A DNA stretch of 64,000 bases from Streptomyces tsukubensis (GTDB lineage Bacteria > Actinomycetota > Actinomycetes > Streptomycetales > Streptomycetaceae). The stretch is from the NCBI RefSeq assembly GCF_009296025.1, contig NZ_CP045178.1, positions 930,001 through 994,000 on the forward strand, read 5' to 3'. The translations under genes were made by a program, and so were the position numbers. A model generated the notes under the pieces. The model was not told the DNA's origin and ran no database searches. It worked only from the letters and a program-made list of their open reading frames with translations. This document shows, one piece after another, positions 55,152-63,813 of this stretch (its first letter is position 1; each line of letters opens with the position of its first letter).

Positions 55152-55859
55152 TCACTCGCCGGCGGTGACCGGCGTCTTCTCGTCGGACCCACCGGAACCG
55201 TCGGACCCACCGGAACCGTCGGATCCTTCGGACGCGCCGGCCTCCTCTGCGGCCTGCGTGGCCTTCTTGGCGCGCCGCTTGACCATGAGCGTCGCGCCGA
55301 GCCCGATGAGGACGGCGACGAGGAGACCGAGCCACGAGAACCGGCTGATCCACTCCTCGGCGACCACACCGACGTAGTAGATGACAGCGGTGGTTCCGCC
55401 GGCCCAGACAGCACCGCCGAGGACGTTGGCGATGAGGAACTTCCAGTAGGGCATGTGCAGGACGCCCGCGAGGGGCCCGGCGAAGATGCGCAGGAGGGCG
55501 ACGAAGCGGCCGAAGAAGACCGCCCACATGCCCCACTTCTTGAAGGAGTTCTCCGCGGTCGCCACATGGCCGGCGCTGAAGTGTGAGGGGAATTTCCCGC
55601 CGAGCCAGGCCAGCAGCGGTCTGCCGCCCTTGCGCCCGATGGCGTACCCGATGGAGTCGCCGATCACCGCTCCCGCCGTGGCGCACGCACCGAGTATCAC
55701 CGGGTCGACGTGGCCCTGTTGGGAGGAGAGCAGGGCGGCGGCGATCAGAACGATCTCGCCCGGCAACGGAATTCCCAGGCTTTCCACCCCGATGACGAGG
55801 CCCACCAGGATGTAGATACTGACCGCAGGTACGGTCTCCAGCCATTCCTGGACGTGCAA
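55152..55859 (-). CDS. DedA family membrane protein
   Basis: A 235-residue protein. It has the DedA/VTT motifs GIPLPGEIVLIAAALLSSQQ, GDSIGYAIGRKGG, FGRFVALLRIFAGPLAGVLH and about five membrane segments. DedA proteins are linked to lipid-carrier flipping and envelope stability. TTG at 55859, with GGGAGG 6 bases upstream, is the start. The C-terminal cytoplasmic tail is basic, then has a GSDGSGGSDGSGG repeat. Confidence 0.92.
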   Translation of the reverse strand: MHVQEWLETVPAVSIYILVGLVIGVESLGIPLPGEIVLIAAALLSSQQGHVDPVILGACATAGAVIGDSIGYAIGRKGGRPLLAWLGGKFPSHFSAGHVATAENSFKKWGMWAVFFGRFVALLRIFAGPLAGVLHMPYWKFLIANVLGGAVWAGGTTAVIYYVGVVAEEWISRFSWLGLLVAVLIGLGATLMVKRRAKKATQAAEEAGASEGSDGSGGSDGSGGSDEKTPVTAGE

Positions 55860-56022
55860 CGCCGGCCTCCCGCTTCCGTGTGCTGGTTCCCTGCCGAACC
55901 CGTCGCGCGCTCGCGCGTACGCACGCCGGGCAGCCTACTGGACGCGGGCGAACGGGACACAAGTGCGACGGCGGCTCCCGGTTTCTCCTCCCGCCACATC
56001 CGATCGGGATCAGGTATGCGGA

Positions 56023-56475
56023 TCAGGTGTGGGGCCGCAGGGTCCAGACGACGTTCATCTCGCCGGTCACCGCGCCGTCCTCGCGCGTGATCTCCACGGC
56101 TACGGGGAATTCGGGGCGCTGCCCGGCATCGAGTTCGGCGACCACCTCGGCGGCGGGCCGACCGAGGGTGGCCGTCGCCGTCACGGGCCCCATGGCGAGC
56201 TTGCGGTAGGCGATGTCGGCGCTGACGGCGAGCGGTACGGCCCGGGAGAGCTGGTCGCCGAAGGCGGCGAGGACGATGGCGCCACTGGCCGACTCCCCCA
56301 GCGTGAACATCGCTCCTGCGTGCGGCCCGCCCACGTGATTGTGGTAGTCGGCCTGGTCGGGCAGGTGGACCACGGCCCGCTCAGGCGATGTCTCGGTGAA
56401 TTCGAGACGCAGGGTGCGTGCCATCGGCACGGTGGCGGCGAGCATGTCGCCGATCGACATCCGGTCAGTGCTCAT
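56023..56475 (-). CDS. Hotdog-fold thioesterase-like protein (DUF4442/PaaI type)
   Basis: A 150-residue hotdog protein with family core NHVGGPHAGAMFTLGESASG and C-terminal strand GEMNVVWTLRP. It may hydrolyse acyl-CoA or be a non-catalytic relative. The ATG at 56475 is followed by a Met-rich start (MSTDRMSIGDM). It is divergent from the next gene across a purine-rich tract. Confidence 0.87.
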   Translation of the reverse strand: MSTDRMSIGDMLAATVPMARTLRLEFTETSPERAVVHLPDQADYHNHVGGPHAGAMFTLGESASGAIVLAAFGDQLSRAVPLAVSADIAYRKLAMGPVTATATLGRPAAEVVAELDAGQRPEFPVAVEITREDGAVTGEMNVVWTLRPHT

Positions 56476-56564
56476 ACCGAGATGTTACCCACGAGTAGCG
56501 ACGCTTGACCAGGCCCTCTCACCCGCCCGTCCATACGACTGGGGGCGTCCCGGCCTCCGGAGCG

Positions 56565-56680
56565 AGAACACCCGAACAGAGAGGAAGGCAGGAGAAGGCA
56601 AGTGGCAAGTCGAGAGAAAGAGAAGAAGGGGAGAGAGAGGCCGGGCGGGAGAAAAGAAGAAGCTCCGGAACACGGGGCAG
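56565..56680 (+). other. Polypurine tract of about 110 bp
   Basis: Runs of G and A dominate the plus strand (AGAGAAAGAGAAGAAGGGGA and similar) within a 378-bp gap (56476-56853) that has no gene. This strand asymmetry is unusual for the genome and could form triplex DNA. Confidence 0.7.
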
Positions 56681-56853
56681 CGGCAGGGCACATCACCCAA
56701 CCCGCGCACCGATAAGGGGCGTTGGCCGGGGAGCCCGACCCCATCCACGGTGAGAGCCGCCCCCGCGAGCCGGTTCCGCACCCGGCCCCGACGGGCTCCG
56801 GTCCTGGGTCTGTCCATGCCAACACCGGATCGGTACCCGTATCGTGTCCGCCC

Positions 56854-57981
56854 ATGTGGCCAGGACAGCAGCCGCCCGGGGGCGAGCAGAACCCGCAGGA
56901 CCCGAACGACAACCCATACCAGCAGGCGGGGTACCAGCAGCCGAATCCGTATCAGCAGCCGGGCTATCAGCAGCCCAACCCCTATCAGCAGCCCGCAGGA
57001 CAGCCTGCGCCGCAGCCCGGCCAGCAGCAGCCCGGCCCGCAGATGCAGGGGCAGCAGCCCGGCTACCCGCCGCCGCCCTATGCGGCGCAGCAGCAGCCGG
57101 GGCAGCAGTGGGGCGCGCCGACGATGCCCTCGGGTGCGCGGCCGCCCGGTGGGGGCGGTGGGAAGAAGACGAAGGTCGTGGCGATCGTCGCCGCGTCGGC
57201 GGTGGTCGTGGCGGCGGCCGTGACAGGTGTCCTGGTGCTCGGTGGCGGCGGCGAGGACGACGAGGCGGGGAGGAAGCCCGCTGTGTCGAAGGCTCCGACA
57301 CACTCGTCCAAGGAGAAGCGGGACGCCGGGGGCTCGACGGACGACAGCAACCCGCGTGGCAACAACGGCGGTGTGAAGCCGGTGATCATCGGCTGGCAGG
57401 TGGTGGTCAACCAGCGTTTCGGCACCGTCTTCGACGTGCCCCCGGGCTGGGAGTTGGCCAGCACCGACACGAGTGTCGGCTTCGAGTGGGACGAGGACGG
57501 CAAGACCGACCGGACGTCGGTCACGGCGCCGGCCTATCTCCAGTCGAAGTGGTGCACCGGCGAGGCCGACAAGGACGGCAGGAAGGAGGACACCGCTCTG
57601 GCGGTCACCGGCACGCGCGGCGAGAACGGGGCCAAGGACGCGGCGAGCGCGGCCATCGCCCGCGTTCCGTGGTGGGTCTTCGGCGGCTATACCCAGCCCG
57701 ACCGCAAGAGCATCACTTTCACCAAGCAGGCGAAGCCGTACACGACCAAGTCCGGGCTTGAGGGCAGCGTCACCACCGCCGAGTCGGCCCACACCCCGCA
57801 GCACGAGAAGTGCGACAGCGACGGAAAGGCGATCACGTTCGCCTTCACCAACAGCGCGGGCGACATCGTGAGCTGGAATCTCTACGGGGCCAAGGGCGTC
57901 AAGGACGAGCTGGACGACGCGACCATCAGGAAGATCCTCAGCTCGGTCCGCCTCTCGGAGGAGGAGCCCACGGGCTCCTGA
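56854..57981 (+). CDS. Pro/Gln-rich single-pass membrane protein
   Basis: A 375-residue protein. Residues 1-100 are Pro/Gln/Tyr-rich with the repeats NPYQQPGYQQP. One membrane helix follows (KVVAIVAASAVVVAAAVTGV, about 107-127), then an extracellular domain with a hydrophilic linker and a folded part (VNQRFGTVFDVPPGWELAS, VPWWVFGGYTQPD, two Cys). The organisation is common in actinomycete surface proteins whose N-terminus faces the cytoplasm. I do not recognise the outer domain. Confidence 0.82.
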   Translation: MWPGQQPPGGEQNPQDPNDNPYQQAGYQQPNPYQQPGYQQPNPYQQPAGQPAPQPGQQQPGPQMQGQQPGYPPPPYAAQQQPGQQWGAPTMPSGARPPGGGGGKKTKVVAIVAASAVVVAAAVTGVLVLGGGGEDDEAGRKPAVSKAPTHSSKEKRDAGGSTDDSNPRGNNGGVKPVIIGWQVVVNQRFGTVFDVPPGWELASTDTSVGFEWDEDGKTDRTSVTAPAYLQSKWCTGEADKDGRKEDTALAVTGTRGENGAKDAASAAIARVPWWVFGGYTQPDRKSITFTKQAKPYTTKSGLEGSVTTAESAHTPQHEKCDSDGKAITFAFTNSAGDIVSWNLYGAKGVKDELDDATIRKILSSVRLSEEEPTGS

Positions 57982-58321
57982 GCTTGTCTTTTCCGGGGCC
58001 GGCCCGGACGCAGACGCAGAGACCTTCGCCTTGTTCCAATGCCCCTGCGCCCCTGTGCCCCTGTGCCCCTGTGGTCCGTCGCAGAGGCACAGGAACGGCG
58101 AACGCCGTGGGCGTGAGTGTGGTGCGCCAGGGTGTCCGGGGCGATGCCGCCTCGGGCGCCCGAGGTGAGTGCCGCCAGGTACGTGCCGCCAGGTGCGTGC
58201 GGCCGGGCGAGTCGCCGGTGCTGCCGACGGCTGCCCGCCGTCCGCGCGGGACGCCGTGCTCGCGGGACGCCGGACGCGCGGGACGCCGGGCGAGGCAAGC
58301 CACCGTGCGTGCGCAAACGGT
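57982..58321. other. Intergenic stretch with short repeats
   Basis: It contains TGCCCCTG repeats (about 58038-58073) and four copies of a GCGGGACGCCG unit (about 58236-58290). No gene was supported. Confidence 0.6.
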
Positions 58322-58351
58322 TTGGCAGCTCGGGGCCGTGGCGGCGATAGT
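58322..58351 (+). promoter_or_regulatory. Promoter of the MFS gene, leaderless
   Basis: TTGGCA (58322-58327) and GATAGT (58346-58351) are 18 bases apart. GATAGT ends 6 bases before the GTG start and no Shine-Dalgarno is present, so the mRNA probably starts at the GTG. Confidence 0.65.
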
Positions 58352-58357
58352 CGGCGG

Positions 58358-59728
58358 GTGACCACCTCCGCCTCTCCGTACCGCCCCCGCAGACCCGCCT
58401 GGGCCGGCCGTAACTACACCCTGCTCACCGCCGCCGCGATCGTGACCAACCTGGGCAGCCAGGGCGCACTGATCGCGGCGGCCTTCGCGGTCCTGGAGTC
58501 GGGTGGCGACGGCGGTGACGTGGGGCTGGTCGCGGCGGCCCGTACGCTCCCGCTCGTTCTCTTCCTGCTGATCGGTGGGGCGGTCGCCGACCGGCTGCCC
58601 CGGCACCGGGTGATGGTCGCGGCCAACGCCCTGAACTGTGTCTCGCAGGCCGTCTTCGCCGCGCTCGTCCTCGCGGGCGAGGCCAGGCTCTGGCAGATGA
58701 TGCTGCTGGCCGCGCTCGGCGGCACGGGCCAGGCCTTCTTCTCGCCCGCCTCCGAGGGCATGCTCCTCTCCACCGTCGACGGTGAGCAGGCGGGGCAGGC
58801 CTTCGCCCTGTACCGGATGGCGATGAACGGCGCGGGCATCGGTGGCGCAGCGCTCGGCGGCGCACTGATCGCGATCGTCGGACCAGGCTGGGTACTGGCC
58901 GTCGACGCCGCCGCGTTCGCGCTGGCGGGAGGGTTGCGCGCCTTCCTCGACGTACGGCACATCCGGCCGCGCGAACCGGGCGGCGGGATGCTGGCCGACC
59001 TGCGCGAGGGCTGGCGTGAGGTGACGGGCAGGTCCTGGCTGTGGGCTGTCATCCTCCAGTTCGCGGTGGTCAACGCTGTCGTCGGCGCGGCAGAGGCCGT
59101 CTTCGGGCCGCTGGTGGCGCGCGAGAGTCTCGGTGGTCCTGGCCCCTGGGGGTTCGCGCTGGCCGCGTTCGGCGCGGGCACCGTAGGCGGGGCCGTCGTG
59201 ATGATGCGCTGGAAACCGCGGAGGCTGCTGCTGGCCGGAACCCTGTGCGTCTTCCCGCTCGCGCTGCCGTCGGCGGCGCTCGCCCTGCCTCTGCACGTGG
59301 CACCACTGACGGTGGTGATGTTCTTCTGCGGGGTCTCGGTCGAGGTGTTCGGGGTCTCGTGGATGACCGCGCTGCACCAGGAGATACCGGAGGAGAAGTT
59401 CTCCCGCGTCTCGGCCTACGACTGGCTGGGCTCCCTGGCGATGCTGCCCCTGGCCACCGCCCTCGCGGGCCCCGTCGAGTCGTCCTTCGGCATCTCCCCC
59501 GCACTGTGGGGCTGCTCCGCACTGGTCGTCCTGCTGACAGCCGCGGTGCTCCTGGTCCCTGACGTACGGAATCTGAGGCGCCGCACCTCCTCTCAGGAGA
59601 AGCACTCTGCCCCTCCGGAAGGTCCCGCCGTGGTGCTGCACGCGCCCGACGCCGGGGCCACGGGCCCGATGTCGGCGGGTGCGCCCGTCTCAGCCGATCC
59701 CGAAGGCCCCGCCGGGCGGCTCGGGTGA
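58358..59728 (+). CDS. MFS transporter, MFS_3/DHA3-like
   Basis: A 456-residue transporter with twelve hydrophobic segments. It has the motif RLPRHRVMVAAN after helix 2 and SVEVFGVSWMTALHQEIPEE typical of MFS_3 drug exporters. The last 45 residues are a polar tail. Its cargo is unknown. The 3' end overlaps the convergent gene by 39 bases. Confidence 0.9.
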   Translation: MTTSASPYRPRRPAWAGRNYTLLTAAAIVTNLGSQGALIAAAFAVLESGGDGGDVGLVAAARTLPLVLFLLIGGAVADRLPRHRVMVAANALNCVSQAVFAALVLAGEARLWQMMLLAALGGTGQAFFSPASEGMLLSTVDGEQAGQAFALYRMAMNGAGIGGAALGGALIAIVGPGWVLAVDAAAFALAGGLRAFLDVRHIRPREPGGGMLADLREGWREVTGRSWLWAVILQFAVVNAVVGAAEAVFGPLVARESLGGPGPWGFALAAFGAGTVGGAVVMMRWKPRRLLLAGTLCVFPLALPSAALALPLHVAPLTVVMFFCGVSVEVFGVSWMTALHQEIPEEKFSRVSAYDWLGSLAMLPLATALAGPVESSFGISPALWGCSALVVLLTAAVLLVPDVRNLRRRTSSQEKHSAPPEGPAVVLHAPDAGATGPMSAGAPVSADPEGPAGRLG

Positions 59729-60547
59729 CGCCACCGCGTCGGCGTCCCGCACGGGGCGCGCGTCGCCGGTGAGCCCGCGCAGCGTTCCGCCGTACTCGAC
59801 GCGGGCGGGGAAAGCGTCCGCCGCGCAGCGCCTGCCGATGGTGGAGGTGTCGAAGGGGGTGTGGGCCGCGACGAGTACGGCGTTCCCGAACCTGCGGCCA
59901 CGCAGGACTGCGGGTTCCGCGATCACCGCGAGCTCTTCGAAGGCCACGCCGAGGGTGGCGAGCTGCGTGCCGAGGAAGGTGAAGGGCGCCCCGTCGGCGA
60001 GGTTGGCGATGTAGAGCCCTTCGTCGCGCAGCACCCGGGCGGCGGCCCGCGCGTACTCGACGGAGGTGAGGTGCGCGGGCACCCGCGAGCCGCCGAACAC
60101 ATCGGCGACGAGCACGTCGGCGGAGTCCTCGGGGGCCGCCTCCAGCCAGGCGCGGGCGTCCGCCGCGTGCACCTCGATCCCCGCGTCCCGCGCCACGGGG
60201 AGCCGCTCCCGTACCAGGTCGAGCAGGGCAGCGTCGGCCTCCACGACGTCCTGCCTGGAGCCTGGCCTGGTCGCCGCGGTGTATCTGGGCAGGGTGAACG
60301 CGCCACCGCCGAGGTGCAGTACGTCGAGCGGCGCCCCCGCGTCCGCCGCGCTGTCGATGACGTGCCCGATCCTGCGGGCGTACTCGAATTCGAGGTGGGT
60401 GGGGTCGTCGAGATCGACGTACGACTGGGGAGCGCCGTCCACGGTCAGCAGCCAGGCCCTGGGCCTGTCGATGTCCGGCATCAGCTTGGCTGTGCCCCCG
60501 TCCACGGTCCGGCTGACGGCCGCGGGCCCGTCCTCTTCCTCGTCCAC
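59690..60547 (-). CDS. Spermidine-synthase-like protein
   Basis: A 285-residue Rossmann-fold protein of the spermidine synthase/SpeE superfamily. The SAM-like site is DVLHLGGGAFTLPRY, then VVEADAALLDL and DSADVLVADVFGG. The polyamine motif is weak, so aminopropyl transfer is not assured; many actinomycete relatives have unknown roles. GTG at 60547 starts VDEEEDG. Confidence 0.87.
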   Translation of the reverse strand: MDEEEDGPAAVSRTVDGGTAKLMPDIDRPRAWLLTVDGAPQSYVDLDDPTHLEFEYARRIGHVIDSAADAGAPLDVLHLGGGAFTLPRYTAATRPGSRQDVVEADAALLDLVRERLPVARDAGIEVHAADARAWLEAAPEDSADVLVADVFGGSRVPAHLTSVEYARAAARVLRDEGLYIANLADGAPFTFLGTQLATLGVAFEELAVIAEPAVLRGRRFGNAVLVAAHTPFDTSTIGRRCAADAFPARVEYGGTLRGLTGDARPVRDADAVASPEPPGGAFGIG

Positions 60548-60575
60548 GCGTCCATTGTGCCGGTGGTGCGGGGCG

Positions 60576-60599
60576 CGGGCCCCGGCCGGTCGGGGCCCG
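60576..60599 (-). terminator. Terminator of tuf3
   Basis: Arms CGGGCCCCG / CGGGGCCCG (9 bp) with a 6-base loop, 78 bases after the tuf3 stop on the minus strand. Confidence 0.75.
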
Positions 60600-60677
60600 A
60601 GCCCCGGCCCGGCCGGGCCTTGGCGCTGGGGCCGCGGCCCCGCCGGTTACCGCTCCGGGTCCCGCGCCCCGTTCACT

Positions 60678-61847
60678 TCACAGCACCTCGATCACGGTGC
60701 CCGCCCCGACGGTGCGGCCGCCTTCGCGGATCGCGAAGCCGAGGCCCGCCTCCAGGGGCACCTCCCTGCTCAGCTCGACCGTCATGGTGACGGTCTCCCC
60801 CGGCCTGACCACCGCTGTCTCGCCGAGGTCGATGTCGCCGACCACGTCCGCGGTACGGATGTAGAACTGTGGCCGGTACCCCGTGGAGACCGCCGTGGTC
60901 CTGCCGCCCTCACGCGTCGACAGTACGTAGACCCGCGCGGTGAACCCGCGGCGCGGAACGACACTGCCGGGCGCCGCCACCACGTGACCCCTGCGGACCG
61001 CGTCGCGGGGAAGCCCGCGCAGGAGCAGCGCCACGTTGTCCCCGGCCTGGGCGGACTCCATCGGCTTGCCGAAGGTTTCGAGACCGGTGACGACGGTCTC
61101 GGTCTCCGCGCCCAGCACCGCGACCCGGTCGCCGACCCGCACGGTGCCGCGTTCGACGGCTCCGGTGACGACGGTGCCGCGTCCCGTGATCGTCAGGACG
61201 TTCTCGACCGGCAGCAGGAACGGGGCGTCGACATAGCGCTCCGGCATCGGCACATAGGTGTCGACGGCGTCGAGCAGCGCCTCGATCGCCGCAGTCCACC
61301 GGGGGTCGCCCTCCAGCGCGCGCAGTCCCGAGACCCGGACGACGGGCACGGTGTCGCCGCCGTAACCGTGCGCGGAGAGCAGTTCGCGTACCTCAAGTTC
61401 CACGAGGTCGGTGAGTTCGTCGTCACCGGCGTCCGCCTTGTTCAGCGCTACGACGATGTGGTCCACGCCCACCTGACGCGCCAGCAGGACGTGCTCGGAT
61501 GTCTGCGGCATGATGCCGTCGACCGCCGAGACGACGAGGATCGCCCCGTCGAGCTGGGCGGCGCCCGTGACCATGTTCTTCACATAGTCCGCGTGGCCTG
61601 GCATGTCGACATGCGCGTAGTGACGGGTGTCGGTCTCGTACTCGACGTGCGCGATGTTGATGGTGATCCCGCGCTGCGCCTCCTCGGGCGCGCGGTCGAT
61701 GCGGTCGAAGGGGACGAAGGTGCCGCTGCCGCGCTCGGCGAGCACCTTGGTGATGGCGGCGGTGAGGGTGGTCTTGCCGTGGTCGACGTGGCCCATGGTG
61801 CCGATGTTGAGGTGTGGCTTGGTGCGCACGTATGCCGTCTTGGGCAT
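60678..61847 (-). CDS. tuf3: Second elongation factor Tu (tuf3 type)
   Basis: A 389-residue EF-Tu with all GTPase motifs (GHVDHGKT 19-26, DMPGH 81-85, NKAD 136-139) and the C-terminal [16 protein letters not shown]. It is more divergent than a housekeeping EF-Tu: Cys of DCPGH is Met, and the effector region is shortened. It stands alone rather than after fusA, as tuf3 does in S. coelicolor, where it is induced in the stringent response. It may also supply elfamycin tolerance. GAAAGGAAC lies before the ATG. Confidence 0.95.
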   Translation of the reverse strand: MPKTAYVRTKPHLNIGTMGHVDHGKTTLTAAITKVLAERGSGTFVPFDRIDRAPEEAQRGITINIAHVEYETDTRHYAHVDMPGHADYVKNMVTGAAQLDGAILVVSAVDGIMPQTSEHVLLARQVGVDHIVVALNKADAGDDELTDLVELEVRELLSAHGYGGDTVPVVRVSGLRALEGDPRWTAAIEALLDAVDTYVPMPERYVDAPFLLPVENVLTITGRGTVVTGAVERGTVRVGDRVAVLGAETETVVTGLETFGKPMESAQAGDNVALLLRGLPRDAVRRGHVVAAPGSVVPRRGFTARVYVLSTREGGRTTAVSTGYRPQFYIRTADVVGDIDLGETAVVRPGETVTMTVELSREVPLEAGLGFAIREGGRTVGAGTVIEVL

Positions 61848-61886
61848 GGCTGAGAGTGTTCCTTTCGGGAACGTGACGCGAAGGAG

Positions 61887-61925
61887 GAACCCCGGTGCCT
61901 CACCGACCCTCCCCCTGCGGGGTTC
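61887..61925 (-). other. Hairpin in the tuf3 leader
   Basis: Arms GAACCCCG / CGGGGTTC (8 bp), 40-78 bases upstream of the tuf3 start, in a leader that also has CGTCCGC-N4-GCGGACG at 61990-62007. A role in mRNA control is possible. Confidence 0.5.
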
Positions 61926-62215
61926 GCCGGACTGTCCGGGAAGGGTCAGCTTCGAGCGCCGTCGAAAGGAAAAGCGGCAGCCTCGGCAGCGTCCGCGGCT
62001 GCGGACGTAGCTGTATGTGAGGCGTACCGGAACATGTCTCCGATACTGTCCGAAGTGCCCCCGAGCGTCGACCGATTTATGCCCGCGCGGGTCCCGTACG
62101 ACGGCCGGGCCGTGCGCGGTCCGCCGGAGGCGCGGAGCGGGAACGGTGCGGGTGCGGTGCGGACGTGCACCACTCCATACGGCGATCACATGTCCATGTC
62201 GGTTAGTCTCCCCGG

Positions 62216-62920
62216 ATGTTCGAGCCTGTCGCCGCCCGCCCCGTGGGCATCGCCGGACGCTGTTCCAGGGTGCTGTTCTCGCCTTGGTCCCGGCTCTCCC
62301 TTCTCGTGGTTCTGCTGGCCTCGGCCGGTGCCTGTGTGCTGGTCTTCGAGCCGCAGAGACTGCTGGCGGGGGGCTGGCCCGAGCGGCTCACCGGCACACT
62401 CGCCGTCCTGGTGTTCGCCGTGGCCTACGGGGTGTGCACCGCGGCCTTCATGCCGAGGCCCCTGCTCAATCTGGCCGCGGGTGCGCTGTTCGGTTCGCAG
62501 GCGGGGCTCGCCGCGGCGATCGGGGGCACCGTCATCGGGGCCGGGATCGCCTTCGGTCTCGGCCGGATCCTCGGCCAGCGAGCGCTGAGGCCGTTGCTGC
62601 GCGGGCGGTGGCTGAAGGCGGCGGACGGGCAGCTCAGCGAGCACGGGTTCCGGTCGATGCTGGCGGCGAGGCTCTTCCCCGGTGTGCCGTTCTGGGCGGC
62701 GAACTACTGCGCCGCCGTCTCCCGGATGGGCTGGCTGCCCTTCCTGCTCGCCACGGCGCTGGGCTCCATCCCCAACACGGCCGCGTATGTCGTCGCGGGC
62801 AGCAGGGCGGCGACACCGACCTCGCCCACCTTCCTGATCGCGATGGGGTTCATCGCTCTCACCGGTCTGGGGGGCCTGATCGTGGCCTGGCGCAAGCGGC
62901 ATCATCTGCGCGAGCGCTGA
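62216..62920 (+). CDS. TVP38/TMEM64 (VTT) family membrane protein
   Basis: A 234-residue protein with about six membrane segments. It carries the VTT motif region [19 protein letters not shown], then [18 protein letters not shown] and [13 protein letters not shown]. Family members act in membrane lipid transfer. TAGTCT (62204-62209) lies 6 bases before the ATG, so the mRNA is probably leaderless. A DedA paralogue of the same fold lies at 55.2 kb. Confidence 0.9.
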   Translation: MFEPVAARPVGIAGRCSRVLFSPWSRLSLLVVLLASAGACVLVFEPQRLLAGGWPERLTGTLAVLVFAVAYGVCTAAFMPRPLLNLAAGALFGSQAGLAAAIGGTVIGAGIAFGLGRILGQRALRPLLRGRWLKAADGQLSEHGFRSMLAARLFPGVPFWAANYCAAVSRMGWLPFLLATALGSIPNTAAYVVAGSRAATPTSPTFLIAMGFIALTGLGGLIVAWRKRHHLRER

Positions 62921-62928
62921 GCGGGGGT

Positions 62929-62970
62929 GAAGCCGGGGCTGAGCAGGCAGAAGCCGGAGCTGAGCAGGGC
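62929..62970. repeat. Two 21-bp repeats after the VTT gene
   Basis: GAAGCCGGGGCTGAGCAGG and a copy with GAAGCCGGAGCTGAGCAGG, side by side. Confidence 0.75.
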
Positions 62971-63025
62971 GGAGACCGGTGCTCGGCAAGAGCCTGGACG
63001 CGGGGGAACCAAGAGCCTCAGCTCA

Positions 63026-63316
63026 GCCGGTACGCGCACCCTCGTCGCCGCGAGTATCGCGCGGCTACGCGGGCTGCCCGAGGTCAGGGTCGGCGACCGG
63101 TTGGGCGAGGGGGCGTGCCCCGGTGACACCTTCCGTTTCTGCCCGCCGAGTCTGGAGACAGTGGTCCGGCCACGGGCGGTGGGCCAGGAGGCGCGGCCGC
63201 ACGCGGCGCTGACGGCCCTGGCGGACGAGGACCCGCTGATCAGGACCAGGCCGGCCGGTGGCGGCGCCACTTCGGTCCTGCTGTACGGAGCGGTTCACAA
63301 GGACCCCTTAGCCCGC
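63026..63316 (+). pseudogene. Remnant of a TetM/OtrA-type ribosomal protection gene
   Basis: An open frame encodes three blocks that match the middle of tetracycline-resistance ribosomal protection proteins: IARLRGLPEVRVGDRLGEG, PPSLETVVRPRAVGQEARPH and ALTALADEDPLIRTR with GGATSVLLYGAVHKD. The N-terminal GTPase domain and the C-terminal domains are missing, so only about 95 of some 640 residues remain. The N-terminal part of this open frame is repeat-derived. Called a decayed gene copy. Confidence 0.85.
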
Positions 63317-63534
63317 ACGCGGGTGAGTCGGCGGGCTGAGGGCGGCGATCCGCCGTGACCAGCGCCACGCAACCTGCCCGGCGACCGCCATGAGGCAGAA
63401 GTCACAATTCCATGCCAGAGGTGATGTTTCAGAGCCAATTCGGCTGGTCAGGCGGGTTACCTCACCGCACGCACCGCGACTGTTCGTCGCCGCGGAGCAG
63501 CGGACCGTCACACCCAGCCCCTAAGCTTGCGGAC

Positions 63535-63714
63535 ATGTCCCCCAACCCTCTGACTCCCGGCCCCGTACGGTCCGCCTCCGCAGTGAACGAGCAGATCCGA
63601 AGTCTCTGGCTGCGGGCGGGCGGACACCTCACGACGGATCAGCGCGTGGAGTACGAACGGCTGGTGACCGAGTGGGCGGCGGCGGTACGCGCCGAGGTCG
63701 TCAGAGCGGCCTGA
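63535..63714 (+). CDS. Small hypothetical protein
   Basis: A 59-residue protein I do not recognise beyond seeing similar small ORFs in Streptomyces. It is a short, mostly helical protein (VNEQIRSLWLRAGGHL, RVEYERLVTEWAAAVRAE). TAAGCT ends 7 bases before the ATG and no ribosome site is seen, so a leaderless mRNA is likely. Base composition is typical of coding DNA here. Confidence 0.65.
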   Translation: MSPNPLTPGPVRSASAVNEQIRSLWLRAGGHLTTDQRVEYERLVTEWAAAVRAEVVRAA

Positions 63715-63813
63715 CACGGACCGTCTCGGACCCGCACGGCGGCCTGGCGCCCGCGGCCCCGAACCACCGCGTCCGACGGCCTGACCTCGGGCGTCCCCAG
63801 CCACTCGCTTTCC

